Part shown: positions 10,994 through 19,933 of the stretch, one piece after another
How positions within the stretch are numbered: position 1 is the first letter of the stretch
How the letters are laid out: every line of letters begins with the position of its first letter
DNA from: an uncultured Cryomorphaceae bacterium
GTDB taxonomy: Bacteria > Bacteroidota > Bacteroidia > Flavobacteriales > Schleiferiaceae
Direction of reading: 5' to 3'
Length of the DNA stretch: 64,000 bases
Assembly: GCA_937120475.1 (NCBI GenBank)
Contig: CAKZJV010000007.1
Location: 1,008,068 to 1,072,067, forward strand
Position numbers and translations under genes: made by a program
Notes under the pieces: generated by a model
What the model was told of the DNA's origin: nothing
The model's database searches: none
The model's input: only the letters and a program-made list of their open reading frames with translations

Positions 10994-11531
10994 TCCCTTC
11001 CGCGTCACTACGGATCAATTGCAGGAGATACTCATCCAGGAATTGCTTCCCCCTGCGCACCCATTGTTTTTTACAACCTGCCAATTGAAAACCCACCTTT
11101 TCAAACAGTTTCAGGCTGGCTTTATTATCCGTTAATATATTACAGTAAAGTTGGTTAATATCCAGGTGTTCAAAACAATAGGATTTGAGCAACTCCAATG
11201 ACTCACCGGCCAGGCCACTCCTGCGATGTTCTGGCATGGCCACCAAAACGCCTACCCCTACCCTTTTATGAAATGGATCAAAATCGAAAAGGTCAAGGGT
11301 GCCTACGGCCTCTCCGCTGGCCCTGGCCTGAATTATGAGCCGTAACTGGCCCGTTTGGTAAATGGAAAGGTTGGAGTTCTGGATATAACGCTCCATAAGG
11401 TCCCTGCTGAAGGGAACAATGGTACCGCTCATCTCCCAATTAGTACGTTCATTTTCCCACAGGAGCAAAGTGTCCAGGTCGCTCGGTTCTACCGGCCTTA
11501 ACTCTACTTTATTCCCAATGAGCCAATTCAT
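10986..11531 (-). CDS. GNAT family N-acetyltransferase (RimJ/RimL-like)
   Basis: 181 residues with the GNAT fold: LRPVEPSDLDTLLLW at the N-terminus as in RimJ/RimL enzymes, the acetyl-CoA loop around MPEHRRSGLAGESL (motif A variant of Q/RxxGxG/A), and the C-terminal NKASLKLFEKVGFQLAG that is typical of the family. It would transfer an acetyl group to an amine, perhaps a protein N-terminus. The substrate is not deducible. Its start overlaps the dapF stop by 4 bases, so it is co-translated with dapF. Confidence 0.88.
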   Translation of the reverse strand: MNWLIGNKVELRPVEPSDLDTLLLWENERTNWEMSGTIVPFSRDLMERYIQNSNLSIYQTGQLRLIIQARASGEAVGTLDLFDFDPFHKRVGVGVLVAMPEHRRSGLAGESLELLKSYCFEHLDINQLYCNILTDNKASLKLFEKVGFQLAGCKKQWVRRGKQFLDEYLLQLIRSDAEGND

Positions 11532-12301
11532 AGGGAAATAGTTCCTTTAAATACTGATTCTGCCGGACCGGTAAGCCAAATATCTTCAAAGCCTTCCCGG
11601 CCAGGTACAAAACTAACCTTGAGATTTCCTCCCCGGGTTCTTACGTGCACCGTGGTGGTATTTACACGGCCTTGCTGATAGGCGGAAAGTGCGGCTGCAG
11701 TAACCCCGGTTCCACAGCTCAAAGTTTCATCCTCCACCCCCCTTTCATAGGTGCGCATAAATATTTTTCCTTCGCCTTCCGTTTCTACAAAGTTTACGTT
11801 TACCCCTTCTTTTCGATAGTGCTCTGAATAGCGGATAACTCTGGCCATTTCAACTAAGCTGAGTTGCTCCACACCATTTTCCATTACTATATGATGCGGT
11901 GATCCGGTATCCACAAAAAGTCCGTTTTCGAGGGTTGAAATCCCCTCAACATTTTTCATTTGAATGCTCACTTCCTGCTCGTTTACCCGGGCGCGGTGAT
12001 CACCATCAATAGCCTTGAAAAGGTATTCCGGTTTACGCGGGCCGAGATCGTTTACAAAACGGGAAATACAACGTCCACCATTCCCGCACATACTACTCTC
12101 CCGTCCATCGGAATTGTAATAAACCATCTTAAAATCATATCCTTCGAGCTCTTCCAGCAAGATCAATCCGTCCGCTCCAATTCCGAACCTGCGATCGCAA
12201 ATTTGCCTGACCTGTTCTACCGACACAGGTTTCCAGCCCAGGCTGCGATTATCAATCATCACAAAGTCGTTGCCGGTGCCCTGGTATTTGAAAAACTCCA
12301 T
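11528..12301 (-). CDS. dapF: Diaminopimelate epimerase
   Basis: 257 residues. It interconverts LL- and meso-diaminopimelate for lysine and peptidoglycan synthesis in the cytosol. The two catalytic cysteines sit in their standard contexts: C72 in MCGNGGRC and C196 in LSCGTGVTAAAL. The N-terminus FFKYQGTGNDFVMID is also diagnostic. It is the first gene of a four-gene overlapping operon (dapF, GNAT, cytochrome-TPR, mltG), with a wall-related gene at each end. Confidence 0.97.
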   Translation of the reverse strand: MEFFKYQGTGNDFVMIDNRSLGWKPVSVEQVRQICDRRFGIGADGLILLEELEGYDFKMVYYNSDGRESSMCGNGGRCISRFVNDLGPRKPEYLFKAIDGDHRARVNEQEVSIQMKNVEGISTLENGLFVDTGSPHHIVMENGVEQLSLVEMARVIRYSEHYRKEGVNVNFVETEGEGKIFMRTYERGVEDETLSCGTGVTAAALSAYQQGRVNTTTVHVRTRGGNLKVSFVPGREGFEDIWLTGPAESVFKGTISL

Positions 12302-12311
12302 GTGTAAACTT

Positions 12312-12319
12312 CAAAGTTA
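12312..12319 (-). promoter_or_regulatory. Candidate TAnnTTTG promoter element for the dapF operon
   Basis: On the minus strand TAACTTTG fits the Bacteroidota -7 consensus exactly and ends 10 bases before the dapF ATG, implying a very short leader. No clear TTG at -33. Confidence 0.35.
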
Positions 12320-12433
12320 AAATCCTGTTAAAACCAGTGTCAGCCTGACAATATGCTTTAACTTGGAATAGTTATTGAAAAAACGAAAATCGAAATTACT
12401 GAGATTTATAACACTATAAAATCTGAACTGAAA

Positions 12434-13873
12434 ATGAAAAATATCTTTAAGATTTTCCTGGTATCAGCTTTAGGAGGTGCTCTTACCCTGGGAGCTTACA
12501 AAATATTTTGGGAGGAACCTAAAGTGCAGACTATCATTCAACAATCGGAAACTCCCTCTTTTATACGCACTTCTTTAGGTGCCATGGCTGAAGGCAGTTT
12601 TGTGGAAGCCGCTGAAAAAACGGTTAACAGTGTGGTGCACGTGCGCACGGCCGTTGAGTCTCAATATTATCAGCCATCCAGTCCGCTGGAATTCTTTTTT
12701 GGCCGCCAGCAAGGTGGTCAACCCCGCATTCAGATGGGTTCGGGTTCGGGGGTAATCGTATCCAAGGACGGATACATCGTTACCAACAATCACGTAATTG
12801 AAAATGCCCAGGATATTAAGGTCACCTTAAACAACAATAAGGAATACAAAGCCCAGCTCATTGGCAGTGACCCTACAACCGATATTGCCCTCTTAAAAAT
12901 TGATGGAACCGATCTTCCCTTCCTCACCTTCAGTAATTCAGACGAAGTTCGCCTGGGGGAATGGGTACTGGCGGTAGGTAACCCCTTTAACCTTACCTCT
13001 ACGGTAACAGCGGGTATTGTAAGTGCCAAAAGCCGGAATATAGGTGTGATAAATGACCGAGCGGCTATTGAGTCCTTTATTCAAACGGATGCTGCCGTTA
13101 ACCCCGGAAACAGCGGTGGAGCACTGGTAAATACCAACGGAGACCTTATCGGGATCAATAGTGCAATATCCACCCATACCGGTTCTTTTGAAGGCTATTC
13201 TTTTGCGGTACCTTCCAATATTGTTCGAAAAGTAGTGGAAGACCTACTGGAATTCGGTACCGTACAAAGAGCTTTTATAGGCGTGAATATTTCTGACATT
13301 ACTCCGCGTATTGCCGATGAACTGGACCTGGAGGTTGTTAACGGTGTTTACGTAGGTGGAGTTACTGAGAATGGTGCGGCTGAAAATGCCGGTATTCAAA
13401 CCGGTGATGTTATAACCAGGGTTGATGGTAAACGCGTAACGAAAAGCAGCGAGCTTCAGGAAATTATCGGGCGTAAGCGCCCCGGTGATGCCGTTAAGAT
13501 CAGCTTGAACCGCAGCGGCAAGGAAATAAACTACACCGTAACCCTGCGCAATGTAAATGGCACTACCCGCGTGATTAAAAAGGATGATATTGAGTTTATA
13601 ACCGTATTGGGTGGTAGCTTCAGACCCCTGAATAAAACTGAAAAAACAAGGCTTGGTATTACTTATGGCGTTAAGGTTACGGAGGTGAACTCCGGAATTA
13701 TGGCTGACCTTGGCATACCCAACAATTTTATCATTACTCAAATTAACCGGAACCCGGTTCGTGATGTAGAGGATATTAACTCTTCCGTAAAGGGATTACA
13801 AAAAGAAGACCCGGTGGTAATACAGGGGTATCTCCCTAATGGCCGAGCCAAATACTACGCTTTCGGTTATTAG
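12434..13873 (+). CDS. HtrA/DegP-type periplasmic serine protease with two PDZ domains
   Basis: 479 residues. An N-terminal signal or anchor segment (about 4-24) precedes a trypsin-like domain with the complete triad H120 (VTNNHVI), D150 (TTDIALLKID) and S227 (NPGNSGGAL). A first PDZ domain covers about 275-370 (GAAENAGIQTGDVITRVDG). A second, less typical one occupies the C-terminus. The protein is a protease and chaperone for misfolded envelope proteins. It stands alone, divergent from dapF and ended by its own hairpin. The DegP/DegQ/DegS distinction cannot be made from the sequence, so no symbol is given. Confidence 0.93.
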   Translation: MKNIFKIFLVSALGGALTLGAYKIFWEEPKVQTIIQQSETPSFIRTSLGAMAEGSFVEAAEKTVNSVVHVRTAVESQYYQPSSPLEFFFGRQQGGQPRIQMGSGSGVIVSKDGYIVTNNHVIENAQDIKVTLNNNKEYKAQLIGSDPTTDIALLKIDGTDLPFLTFSNSDEVRLGEWVLAVGNPFNLTSTVTAGIVSAKSRNIGVINDRAAIESFIQTDAAVNPGNSGGALVNTNGDLIGINSAISTHTGSFEGYSFAVPSNIVRKVVEDLLEFGTVQRAFIGVNISDITPRIADELDLEVVNGVYVGGVTENGAAENAGIQTGDVITRVDGKRVTKSSELQEIIGRKRPGDAVKISLNRSGKEINYTVTLRNVNGTTRVIKKDDIEFITVLGGSFRPLNKTEKTRLGITYGVKVTEVNSGIMADLGIPNNFIITQINRNPVRDVEDINSSVKGLQKEDPVVIQGYLPNGRAKYYAFGY

Positions 13874-13898
13874 TTTCTTTAACATATTGAAAACCTAA

Positions 13899-13930
13899 AG
13901 AAGAGCCTCCCGATGGAGGCTCTTCTATTT
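13899..13930 (+). terminator. Terminator hairpin after the HtrA gene
   Basis: A perfect 12-base-pair stem (AGAAGAGCCTCC / GGAGGCTCTTCT) with a CGAT loop, starting 25 bases after the stop. The T tail is short (ATTTT). Confidence 0.7.
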
Positions 13931-13942
13931 TCGGTAAGCTGA

Positions 13943-13973
13943 TTGCCGAAAAGTTTAAAAGGAACTAAATTTG
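13943..13973 (+). promoter_or_regulatory. Candidate promoter of the GAPDH gene
   Basis: TTG (13943-13945), a 20-base spacer, then TAAATTTG (13966-13973) matching the Bacteroidota TTTG/TAnnTTTG pattern. The ATG at 14010 follows 36 bases later. This also argues against the upstream in-frame TTG at 13971, which lies inside the -7 element. Confidence 0.5.
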
Positions 13974-14009
13974 CCACCTCAAAAATTCAGACTAATAGAT
14001 CTTTTAATT

Positions 14010-15464
14010 ATGGCCGAAGTATTGGATTACCAGGATTCTGTAACCCAGAGAATTTCAAAAGAAAAGGCGGCTGCCGAATTCATCAAGAAAATCAGCGAGC
14101 TTTACCTTGACAAAGGAATAGAAATGGTACTGTTCCGCAATCAACTCATTGATCAGCGGGCAAGCGAAATTTTAAACCTTCATGAATATGCCCGCAAGTT
14201 TGTTGGGCAGAATATTACCATTGAAGATACACTCGCCATCCTCTCGGAGCTGGTAGAAATAGACCTGGCTCCCGCTCGTATGGACATCGGAAGACTGGCC
14301 AGTGAATGGCTGAATGAAAACGATGAATACCAAAATGTACGTGCTTTTCTTGAGGATAAGCTGAGTGACTTCATCGGCCCCGATAATATGCAGCGCACTG
14401 CGCCTAAGGATGTGGTGTTGTATGGTTTTGGTCGTATCGGCCGCCTGGTAGCCCGTGAGCTTATGGCCCAGGAGGGTAAAGGCGAGCAATTGCGATTAAG
14501 GGCCATTGTAACCCGTGGCGAAGACTCTTCTACGCTCGAGAAAAGAGCTTCCCTGTTACGAGAAGATTCTGTTCATGGTTCCTTTCCCGGTACCGTGGAA
14601 GCTGATATTGAAAATTCCTCACTCGTTATCAACGGACGTACCGTTCAAATGATATCCGCCAATAACCCTGAGGACATAGACTATACCGCTTATGGGATCA
14701 ATGATGCCCTGATTATCGACAATACCGGTGCTTTCCGTGATGACCAGGCTTTAAGCCGCCACCTGAAAGCTAATGGAGCCAGTAAAGTTTTATTGACTGC
14801 ACCCGGTAAAGGCGTGCCTAACATTGTTCACGGGGTAAACCAAACCCATTTTGATCCTTCAGAAGTAAGCATTTTTTCAGCTGCAAGCTGTACTACCAAT
14901 GCCATTACACCGGTATTGAAAGTTATTGAAGATAACTTTGGCGTAGAGAAAGGCCATATTGAAACGGTTCACGCCTACACCAATGATCAAAACCTGGTGG
15001 ATAACATGCACAAGAAATACCGCAGGGGCCGTGCGGCTGCCCTTAACATGGTAATTACCGAAACCGGTGCAGGCAGTGCCGTGGCCAAGGCCTTACCTCA
15101 GTTGGAAGGTAAGCTTACCTCCAATGCCATCCGTGTACCAGTGCCCAATGGTTCTTTGGCTATCCTGAATCTTACCGTGGGTAAGGGAACTTCAAAAGAT
15201 GAAGTGAACGAGGTGATGCGCTCGGCCGCCCTAAAAGGTGATTTGGTGGAGCAAATCCGTTACTCCATGAGCAATGAGTTGGTGTCCAGCGATATTGTTG
15301 GAAACTCCTGCCCTTCGGTTTTTGATAGCCAGGCTACCATTGTGTCCGCAGACGGAACCAATATGGTGTTGTACGTTTGGTATGATAACGAATATGGCTA
15401 TACCCGTCAGGTAATTCGCTTGAGTAAGTACATTGCCCAGGTAAGGCGCAAGCGTTACTATTAA
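14010..15464 (+). CDS. gap: Glyceraldehyde-3-phosphate dehydrogenase, long form
   Basis: 484 residues from the ATG giving MAEVLDYQDSV, against about 335 for ordinary GAPDH. The catalytic domain starts near residue 135 with the NAD(P)-binding GFGRIGR (139-145) and has the active-site cysteine C294 in AASCTTNAITP, followed by the usual HAYTNDQN and WYDNEYGY segments. The first 130 residues are a mostly helical extension absent from the classical enzyme. Bacteroidota genomes commonly carry such a long paralogue. It catalyses the reversible oxidation and phosphorylation of glyceraldehyde-3-phosphate in the cytosol. Whether it works in glycolysis or gluconeogenesis is not visible here. Confidence 0.93.
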   Translation: MAEVLDYQDSVTQRISKEKAAAEFIKKISELYLDKGIEMVLFRNQLIDQRASEILNLHEYARKFVGQNITIEDTLAILSELVEIDLAPARMDIGRLASEWLNENDEYQNVRAFLEDKLSDFIGPDNMQRTAPKDVVLYGFGRIGRLVARELMAQEGKGEQLRLRAIVTRGEDSSTLEKRASLLREDSVHGSFPGTVEADIENSSLVINGRTVQMISANNPEDIDYTAYGINDALIIDNTGAFRDDQALSRHLKANGASKVLLTAPGKGVPNIVHGVNQTHFDPSEVSIFSAASCTTNAITPVLKVIEDNFGVEKGHIETVHAYTNDQNLVDNMHKKYRRGRAAALNMVITETGAGSAVAKALPQLEGKLTSNAIRVPVPNGSLAILNLTVGKGTSKDEVNEVMRSAALKGDLVEQIRYSMSNELVSSDIVGNSCPSVFDSQATIVSADGTNMVLYVWYDNEYGYTRQVIRLSKYIAQVRRKRYY

Positions 15465-15480
15465 TGATATAACTTTCTAA

Positions 15481-15513
15481 AAAAAGGCCGGTTAACACCG
15501 GCCTTTTTTTAGT
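15481..15513. terminator. Bidirectional terminator between gap and gcvT
   Basis: A perfect 12-base-pair stem (AAAAAGGCCGGT / ACCGGCCTTTTT) with a TAAC loop, flanked by A on the left and T on the right, so it can stop transcription from both sides. It sits between the convergent gap and gcvT genes. Confidence 0.85.
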
Positions 15514-15532
15514 TGTGCTTTTCTGTGAGGTT

Positions 15533-16612
15533 TTACTTTAAAAAGGGCAGGGTAACTACCACGGCTTTGAGTGATTTATTACGCACTTCAATAAATACTT
15601 CACTGCCAGGCTCGGCAAAATCAATATTTACATAACCCATACCCACCGCCTTGTTAAGGCTGGGTGATTGCGTACCACTGGTTACTGTACCTATGGTTTC
15701 TCCTTGTTGATTGAGGATTCGATAATCCTTGCGTGGAATACCCCGGTCGATCATTTCAAAACCTACCAGTTTACGCGTTACGCCATTTTCCTTTTGAGCT
15801 TGTAGCTCGGCCTTATTGATAAAGTCCTTGTTAAATTTTGTGATCCATCCCAAACCGGCTTCAATGGGTGAAGTAGTATCGTCAATATCATTACCATAAA
15901 GGCAAAAGCCTTTTTCAAGCCTCAGTGTATCACGCGCTCCTAAGCCAATGGGTTTTATGCCATATTCAGCACCGGCTTCCATTATTCGGTTCCAGGTAGT
16001 TTCCGCATCCTGGTTTTTTACATAGATTTCAAAACCACCCGATCCGGTATAACCCGTTGCTGAAATCAATACCTCCTCTACACCGGCAAAAGTTCCGGTT
16101 TCAAAAGTGTAATATTTCATTTCGGCCAGGTTAATATCCGTTAGGGATTGTAAGGCTTGGGTTGCCTGTGGGCCCTGTACCGCCAACAGCGAAGTTTGGT
16201 CGGATTCATCACTTAATTGAGTATCGAAAGTATTGTTCTGCTGTAACCATTCCCAGTCCTTTTGAATATTGGACGCGTTTACCACCAGAAGGTATTCTTC
16301 GGGGGAAATCCGATAGACCAGTAAATCATCTACAATACCTCCTTTGCCATTGGGTAGGCAACTGTATTGCACCTTTCCATCCACCAATTTGGTCACGTCA
16401 TTGGAAGTAACCCATTGCAAAAACTCTTCTGATCCGGGGCCCGACACGCGGAATTCGCCCATGTGGCTAACGTCAAAAATCCCGACACTTTTACGAACGG
16501 TAAGGTGTTCAGCCGTTACGCCTTCATACTGAACGGGCATATTATAACCGGCAAAAGGAACCATCCTGGCACCCAGCTTTTCGTGAATACCCGTTAGGGC
16601 TGTATTTTTCAT
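15533..16612 (-). CDS. gcvT: Glycine cleavage system aminomethyltransferase (T protein)
   Basis: 359 residues from the ATG giving [20 protein letters not shown]; a longer form would need a TTG. It moves the aminomethyl carbon from the H protein to tetrahydrofolate. Family motifs include [32 protein letters not shown] and [18 protein letters not shown]. The C-terminal barrel contains the usual [13 protein letters not shown]. Other glycine-cleavage genes are not nearby. The response-regulator stop lies 13 bases upstream, so the two may be co-transcribed. Confidence 0.95.
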   Translation of the reverse strand: MKNTALTGIHEKLGARMVPFAGYNMPVQYEGVTAEHLTVRKSVGIFDVSHMGEFRVSGPGSEEFLQWVTSNDVTKLVDGKVQYSCLPNGKGGIVDDLLVYRISPEEYLLVVNASNIQKDWEWLQQNNTFDTQLSDESDQTSLLAVQGPQATQALQSLTDINLAEMKYYTFETGTFAGVEEVLISATGYTGSGGFEIYVKNQDAETTWNRIMEAGAEYGIKPIGLGARDTLRLEKGFCLYGNDIDDTTSPIEAGLGWITKFNKDFINKAELQAQKENGVTRKLVGFEMIDRGIPRKDYRILNQQGETIGTVTSGTQSPSLNKAVGMGYVNIDFAEPGSEVFIEVRNKSLKAVVVTLPFLK

Positions 16613-16625
16613 AAGTAGAATTGGT

Positions 16626-17057
16626 TTAGGCAACGGCCTTGCCTACCAGGGTAATCAGTTGCTCCTCGGTGATGGGTTTTATTATAAAATCACTCACCTC
16701 GCTGATTTCTAGAGCTCTTGCCTGATCTCTTTCATCGATGGAGCTGCTTACCATGTAAACAACGATCTTCTTTGCCAAATTGGGGCGCAATTTAATGTAC
16801 TCTTCAATAAAATCCCACCCATCCATAATAGGCATATTGAGATCAAGAAAGATAATATCGGGAAGTTTGGAAGGGTCTTGAGAGTTATCCCTGAGATAAC
16901 TTATTGCTTCTTCACCATCGGCATAGGTCATTACCTTTGAAGTTAGACGAAGCATTTGAAGATATTTTTCGGTAGTAAACCGGTAAATTTTGTCATCATC
17001 AATAATACAAATGGAATCCACTTTCATTTCCGCAAAATCGTTTGAATTAAACTTCAT
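16626..17057 (-). CDS. Stand-alone response regulator (receiver domain)
   Basis: About 143 residues from the ATG at 17057 (MKFNSNDF); a second ATG at 17027 ([12 protein letters not shown]) is almost as good. It is a single CheY-like receiver: acidic pocket IIDDDK, phospho-acceptor Asp in [12 protein letters not shown], and the conserved Lys in [10 protein letters not shown]. There is no output domain, so it probably passes a phosphate or binds a partner. No histidine kinase is adjacent. It precedes gcvT by 13 bases, which is unusual company and may be accidental. Confidence 0.88.
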   Translation of the reverse strand: MKFNSNDFAEMKVDSICIIDDDKIYRFTTEKYLQMLRLTSKVMTYADGEEAISYLRDNSQDPSKLPDIIFLDLNMPIMDGWDFIEEYIKLRPNLAKKIVVYMVSSSIDERDQARALEISEVSDFIIKPITEEQLITLVGKAVA

Positions 17058-17078
17058 TCCAATCCTCTTGGGTAGTTT

Positions 17079-17108
17079 CAAAAATACGGTAAAACATAAG
17101 TCCTTCAA
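17079..17108 (-). promoter_or_regulatory. Candidate promoter of the response regulator
   Basis: On the minus strand TTG (17108-17106), a 19-base spacer and TATTTTTG (17086-17079) fit the Bacteroidota pattern well. The ATG at 17057 follows 21 bases later, which supports that start. Confidence 0.5.
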
Positions 17109-17409
17109 CGTAGCAGCGGTCCATTTATCGGGTAAGAGGTTTCTGTAGAAATGGGCTGGTTACTAAAGCAATAAGTCAACCGCCCTTCGCCAAAAGCCGC
17201 TTATTTTCAAGGCTCAGGTAGCTATAGAGTGGTGCCCGTTAAAGGCGAGATTATTAGTAAGCAAATATTTGTATTATAAATACATATCTCCTTTGAGGCT
17301 ATTAAATTTTCACATTGAATCCTTAAGCTACGGTTACCCTGGTCATCTTTGGATAATTAATTCCCTCAAAATTAGAAGATGGTTGAAAACTTCACCCCAT
17401 GTAGTAGTT
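17109..17409. other. Intergenic stretch without a recognisable gene
   Basis: About 300 bases between the response-regulator promoter and the end of miaE. No reading frame with a convincing start, no tRNA-like fold and no repeat was seen. The region is moderately A+T-rich and may hold unrecognised regulatory sequence. Confidence 0.5.
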
Positions 17410-17433
17410 TTCCGAAAATGGTTATTTCCGGAA
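17410..17433 (-). terminator. Possible weak terminator of miaE
   Basis: A 10-base stem with one mismatch (TTCCGAAAAT / ATTTCCGGAA) and a 4-base loop, 25 bases beyond the miaE stop. On the minus strand the tail is poor in T, so this is tentative. Confidence 0.35.
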
Positions 17434-17458
17434 TTTTCCTAAACCGACTCCTTTTACT

Positions 17459-18040
17459 TTATCCGTGGATGTGCTCCTTTTTGCCAAATCTGGCAATCAC
17501 TTTTCCCTCAAATTCCAATAGTTCTTCCCATTTACGGTCCACCTCCTCGCGTTCACCATAAGTTCGGGCAAGGCGAATAAAAAGGGTGTAGTGATTAGCT
17601 TCGCTAACCATCAAACGTTCGTAAAAGCGGGCCAATTCCTTATCGTTGAGATTTTGTGAAAGCACTTTAAAACGCTCGCAGCTCCTGGCCTCAATAAGTG
17701 CAGCAATAAGCAGTCGGTTTATGAGCCGCTCTTCGCGGTTCCCGGTTTTCGGAAAGAAGCTACTGATCTCACCTACGTAATCATCCTTTCTTTCCCTTCC
17801 CAGAATATACCCCCTCTCTAAAATAATCTTATGCACCATTTCAAAATGGCTCATCTCTTCCCGGGCAAGAGCCGCCATCTCGGTAACCAACTCTGAATGT
17901 TCAGGATAGGTAACTAACAGTGAAATAGCGGTTGAAGCCGCTTTTTGCTCGCAAAAAGCATGATCGGTTAGAATCTCCTCCAGGTTATTTTCGGCAATAT
18001 TTACCCAGCGAGGGTCGGTAGGTAATTTGAGTTTAAGCAT
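17459..18040 (-). CDS. miaE: tRNA-(ms2io6A37) hydroxylase MiaE-like diiron protein
   Basis: 193 residues. MiaE hydroxylates the isopentenyl side chain of ms2i6A37 in tRNA using a ferritin-like four-helix diiron site. The metal ligands are visible: HAFCEQKAA, AREEMSHFEMVH (EExxH type), ALIEARSCERF and VSEANHYTLF. Length and the N-terminus LPTDPRWV match Bacteroidota members of the family. It appears to be monocistronic, with about 170 non-coding bases upstream. Confidence 0.92.
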   Translation of the reverse strand: MLKLKLPTDPRWVNIAENNLEEILTDHAFCEQKAASTAISLLVTYPEHSELVTEMAALAREEMSHFEMVHKIILERGYILGRERKDDYVGEISSFFPKTGNREERLINRLLIAALIEARSCERFKVLSQNLNDKELARFYERLMVSEANHYTLFIRLARTYGEREEVDRKWEELLEFEGKVIARFGKKEHIHG

Positions 18041-18213
18041 GGTATCCTATAAGTTTTCGGTTCAACAGCTCAACCAGTTGGGTGACAAAATTAACCAATT
18101 GCTTAACCTTGGCTTTAGTACCTAGGGGTTCTTTTTTAAATATGATAAGGAGTTGTCATCGGACTCTATGATATAGCCTTATTATTTTCAAAAAGTTGGT
18201 AGCATGTTTCAAA

Positions 18214-19098
18214 CTACAGCGATGGTTCTGAGCTATGTACTATTAAAAGGTCGCTGGGTAACTCCGAAAGGATATACTCCAAATCATGGGTGAATACACG
18301 ATCCAGGAAACCGAGTTTGGTATCAGGCGAGTTCATCACCAAAAGGTTGGCCTGAAACTGTTCGGTAAAATGACCTATGGAATAGCCTGGTTTACCGAAT
18401 AGGTATTTTTGACTCACCTTCAACCTTTCAGGCATTTTTATTCCTGTGAGGATGTTCTCGATACGTTTTGCTTCTTTTTTTTGAATACCCTTTTTGGCCT
18501 GTTCCAAATTCTTATCATCCTCCATGTGTTTGGCAACCCTCGAAGGGACTACTTCCTCCGCAATTACCAGTTCCGTTGACTGAAAACACTCCCCAACCCG
18601 GATAGCCATTTCAATGGTATATGCGGTTTTGGGATGATCCAAACCGTTTACCACTATTTTAGGGTATTTACTCTTCAGCTCATTGGGGTAAGTCATCAAT
18701 AGTATAGAACAGTTGGACTTCCTTACCAGACCCCTGGCGATGGAGCCTCTATAATATTTCAGCAAACCTTCCCTGGGTGTGGCTGAAGCCACCAACAGAT
18801 CAACCTTTTTCTCCGCACAAACTTTTAAAATGGCATTCACCTGATCACCATTTTTCCAAATCAAGTCCGTGTTTTCCTGATCTATCTGGTATTTCTCAAA
18901 AACTTCTTTTAACTTTTCTTCACCTTTAGCCGTACGTTCACCTATATGGATAAGGATTAGCCTTTGCCCCAAAGCCTCTTTTACACGCAGGGCCTCCGCT
19001 ATATTAGCTTCCAGGTTAGGCGAAACAGCCACCGTCATTGCTATGGTTTTAAAAGGTTTTCCGGGCATAATCAGAAGTTTCCTTACAAGTTTAAGCAT
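18214..19098 (-). CDS. Universal stress protein with two UspA domains
   Basis: About 294 residues from the ATG giving MLKLVRKLLIMPGKPF. A longer frame would overlap the divergent pirin gene and adds a hydrophobic stretch unlike this family, so the shorter start is chosen. Two UspA-like halves are visible: KTIAMTVAVSPN with LILIHIGE and CSILLMTYP in the first, and KIVVNGLDHPKTAY with LLVMNSPD and DLLIVHSSE in the second. The double-domain arrangement is the usual form in Bacteroidota. It is a cytosolic stress-linked nucleotide-binding protein of unknown precise function. Confidence 0.85.
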   Translation of the reverse strand: MLKLVRKLLIMPGKPFKTIAMTVAVSPNLEANIAEALRVKEALGQRLILIHIGERTAKGEEKLKEVFEKYQIDQENTDLIWKNGDQVNAILKVCAEKKVDLLVASATPREGLLKYYRGSIARGLVRKSNCSILLMTYPNELKSKYPKIVVNGLDHPKTAYTIEMAIRVGECFQSTELVIAEEVVPSRVAKHMEDDKNLEQAKKGIQKKEAKRIENILTGIKMPERLKVSQKYLFGKPGYSIGHFTEQFQANLLVMNSPDTKLGFLDRVFTHDLEYILSELPSDLLIVHSSEPSL

Positions 19099-19156
19099 TA
19101 TTGCACGCCTGATGAAAGAACCTGAGATTATTCCATGAGTTAATAAAATAAAAAAG

Positions 19157-19879
19157 ATGAAAACAAACATCTATAAATCGTCAAGCAGGGGCCACGCCAA
19201 TCATGGCTGGCTTGATTCGTATCATACTTTTTCCTTTGCCTCCTATTACCATCCGGAGCGAATGCAGTTCGGAGCCCTAAGAGTTTTTAACGATGACCGG
19301 GTGGACCCGGGAAAAGGGTTTGGATCACACCCTCATGCGAATATGGAAATTGTTTCGATTCCCTTATCCGGGGCTTTGGAACATCGCGATAGTACCGGGC
19401 GCCATAAAATCATAAAGGAAGGTGAAGTACAAATTATGTCAGCCGGAACAGGCATTGTACATTCCGAGTACAATGCCAGTGCTGAAGAAGCAGTAAGCTT
19501 TTTACAAATATGGCTGTTCCCCGAAAAACAGGATATTGATCCGCGCTATGAACAAAAGGAGTTCGACCTGAGTGCCCACGAAGATCATTTTATGAACGTG
19601 GTAGCCCCGGATAATTCAAAAGCACTGTGGATTAATCAGAAAGCATGGTTTTATCTCGCTGAACTTTCCGGAAATAATACGGTGGAACTCTCCATTAATA
19701 AGCCCGTGGAAAACGGTGCTTTTGTGTTCGTAATTGACGGAGAATTGGAAGTAGCGGATCATTTCCTGGAAAAGCGCGACAGCCTGGGCCTTTACCATGG
19801 GCTACCTGAAAAACTGGTATTCAAACCTTTGAAAAAAAGCAAGGTGCTGGTAATAGAACTTCCTATGGACGTGCAGTAA
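19157..19879 (+). CDS. Pirin family protein (YhhW-type bicupin)
   Basis: 240 residues, the length of YhhW-like pirins. The N-terminal cupin carries the metal ligands H58 and H60 in GFGSHPHANMEI and H102 and E104 in GTGIVHSEYNA. The hallmark HTFSFASYY lies at about 23-31. Related proteins have quercetin 2,3-dioxygenase activity in vitro; the natural substrate is uncertain. It is transcribed divergently from the universal stress gene, and a strong bidirectional hairpin follows. Confidence 0.92.
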   Translation: MKTNIYKSSSRGHANHGWLDSYHTFSFASYYHPERMQFGALRVFNDDRVDPGKGFGSHPHANMEIVSIPLSGALEHRDSTGRHKIIKEGEVQIMSAGTGIVHSEYNASAEEAVSFLQIWLFPEKQDIDPRYEQKEFDLSAHEDHFMNVVAPDNSKALWINQKAWFYLAELSGNNTVELSINKPVENGAFVFVIDGELEVADHFLEKRDSLGLYHGLPEKLVFKPLKKSKVLVIELPMDVQ

Positions 19880-19882
19880 CAA

Positions 19883-19914
19883 AAAAACTCCCTGGCATTG
19901 ACCAGGGAGTTTTT
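19883..19914. terminator. Bidirectional terminator between the pirin and arylsulfotransferase-like genes
   Basis: A 13-base-pair stem (AAAAACTCCCTGG / CCAGGGAGTTTTT) with a 6-base loop, flanked by A and T runs, between two convergent genes. Confidence 0.85.
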
Positions 19915-19933
19915 CTACATTGAATATTTAAGG

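Noticed and set aside
13971-14009. A TTG start 13 codons upstream of the GAPDH ATG
   Set aside because: The TTG is part of the TAAATTTG promoter element, and the added residues are not GAPDH-like.
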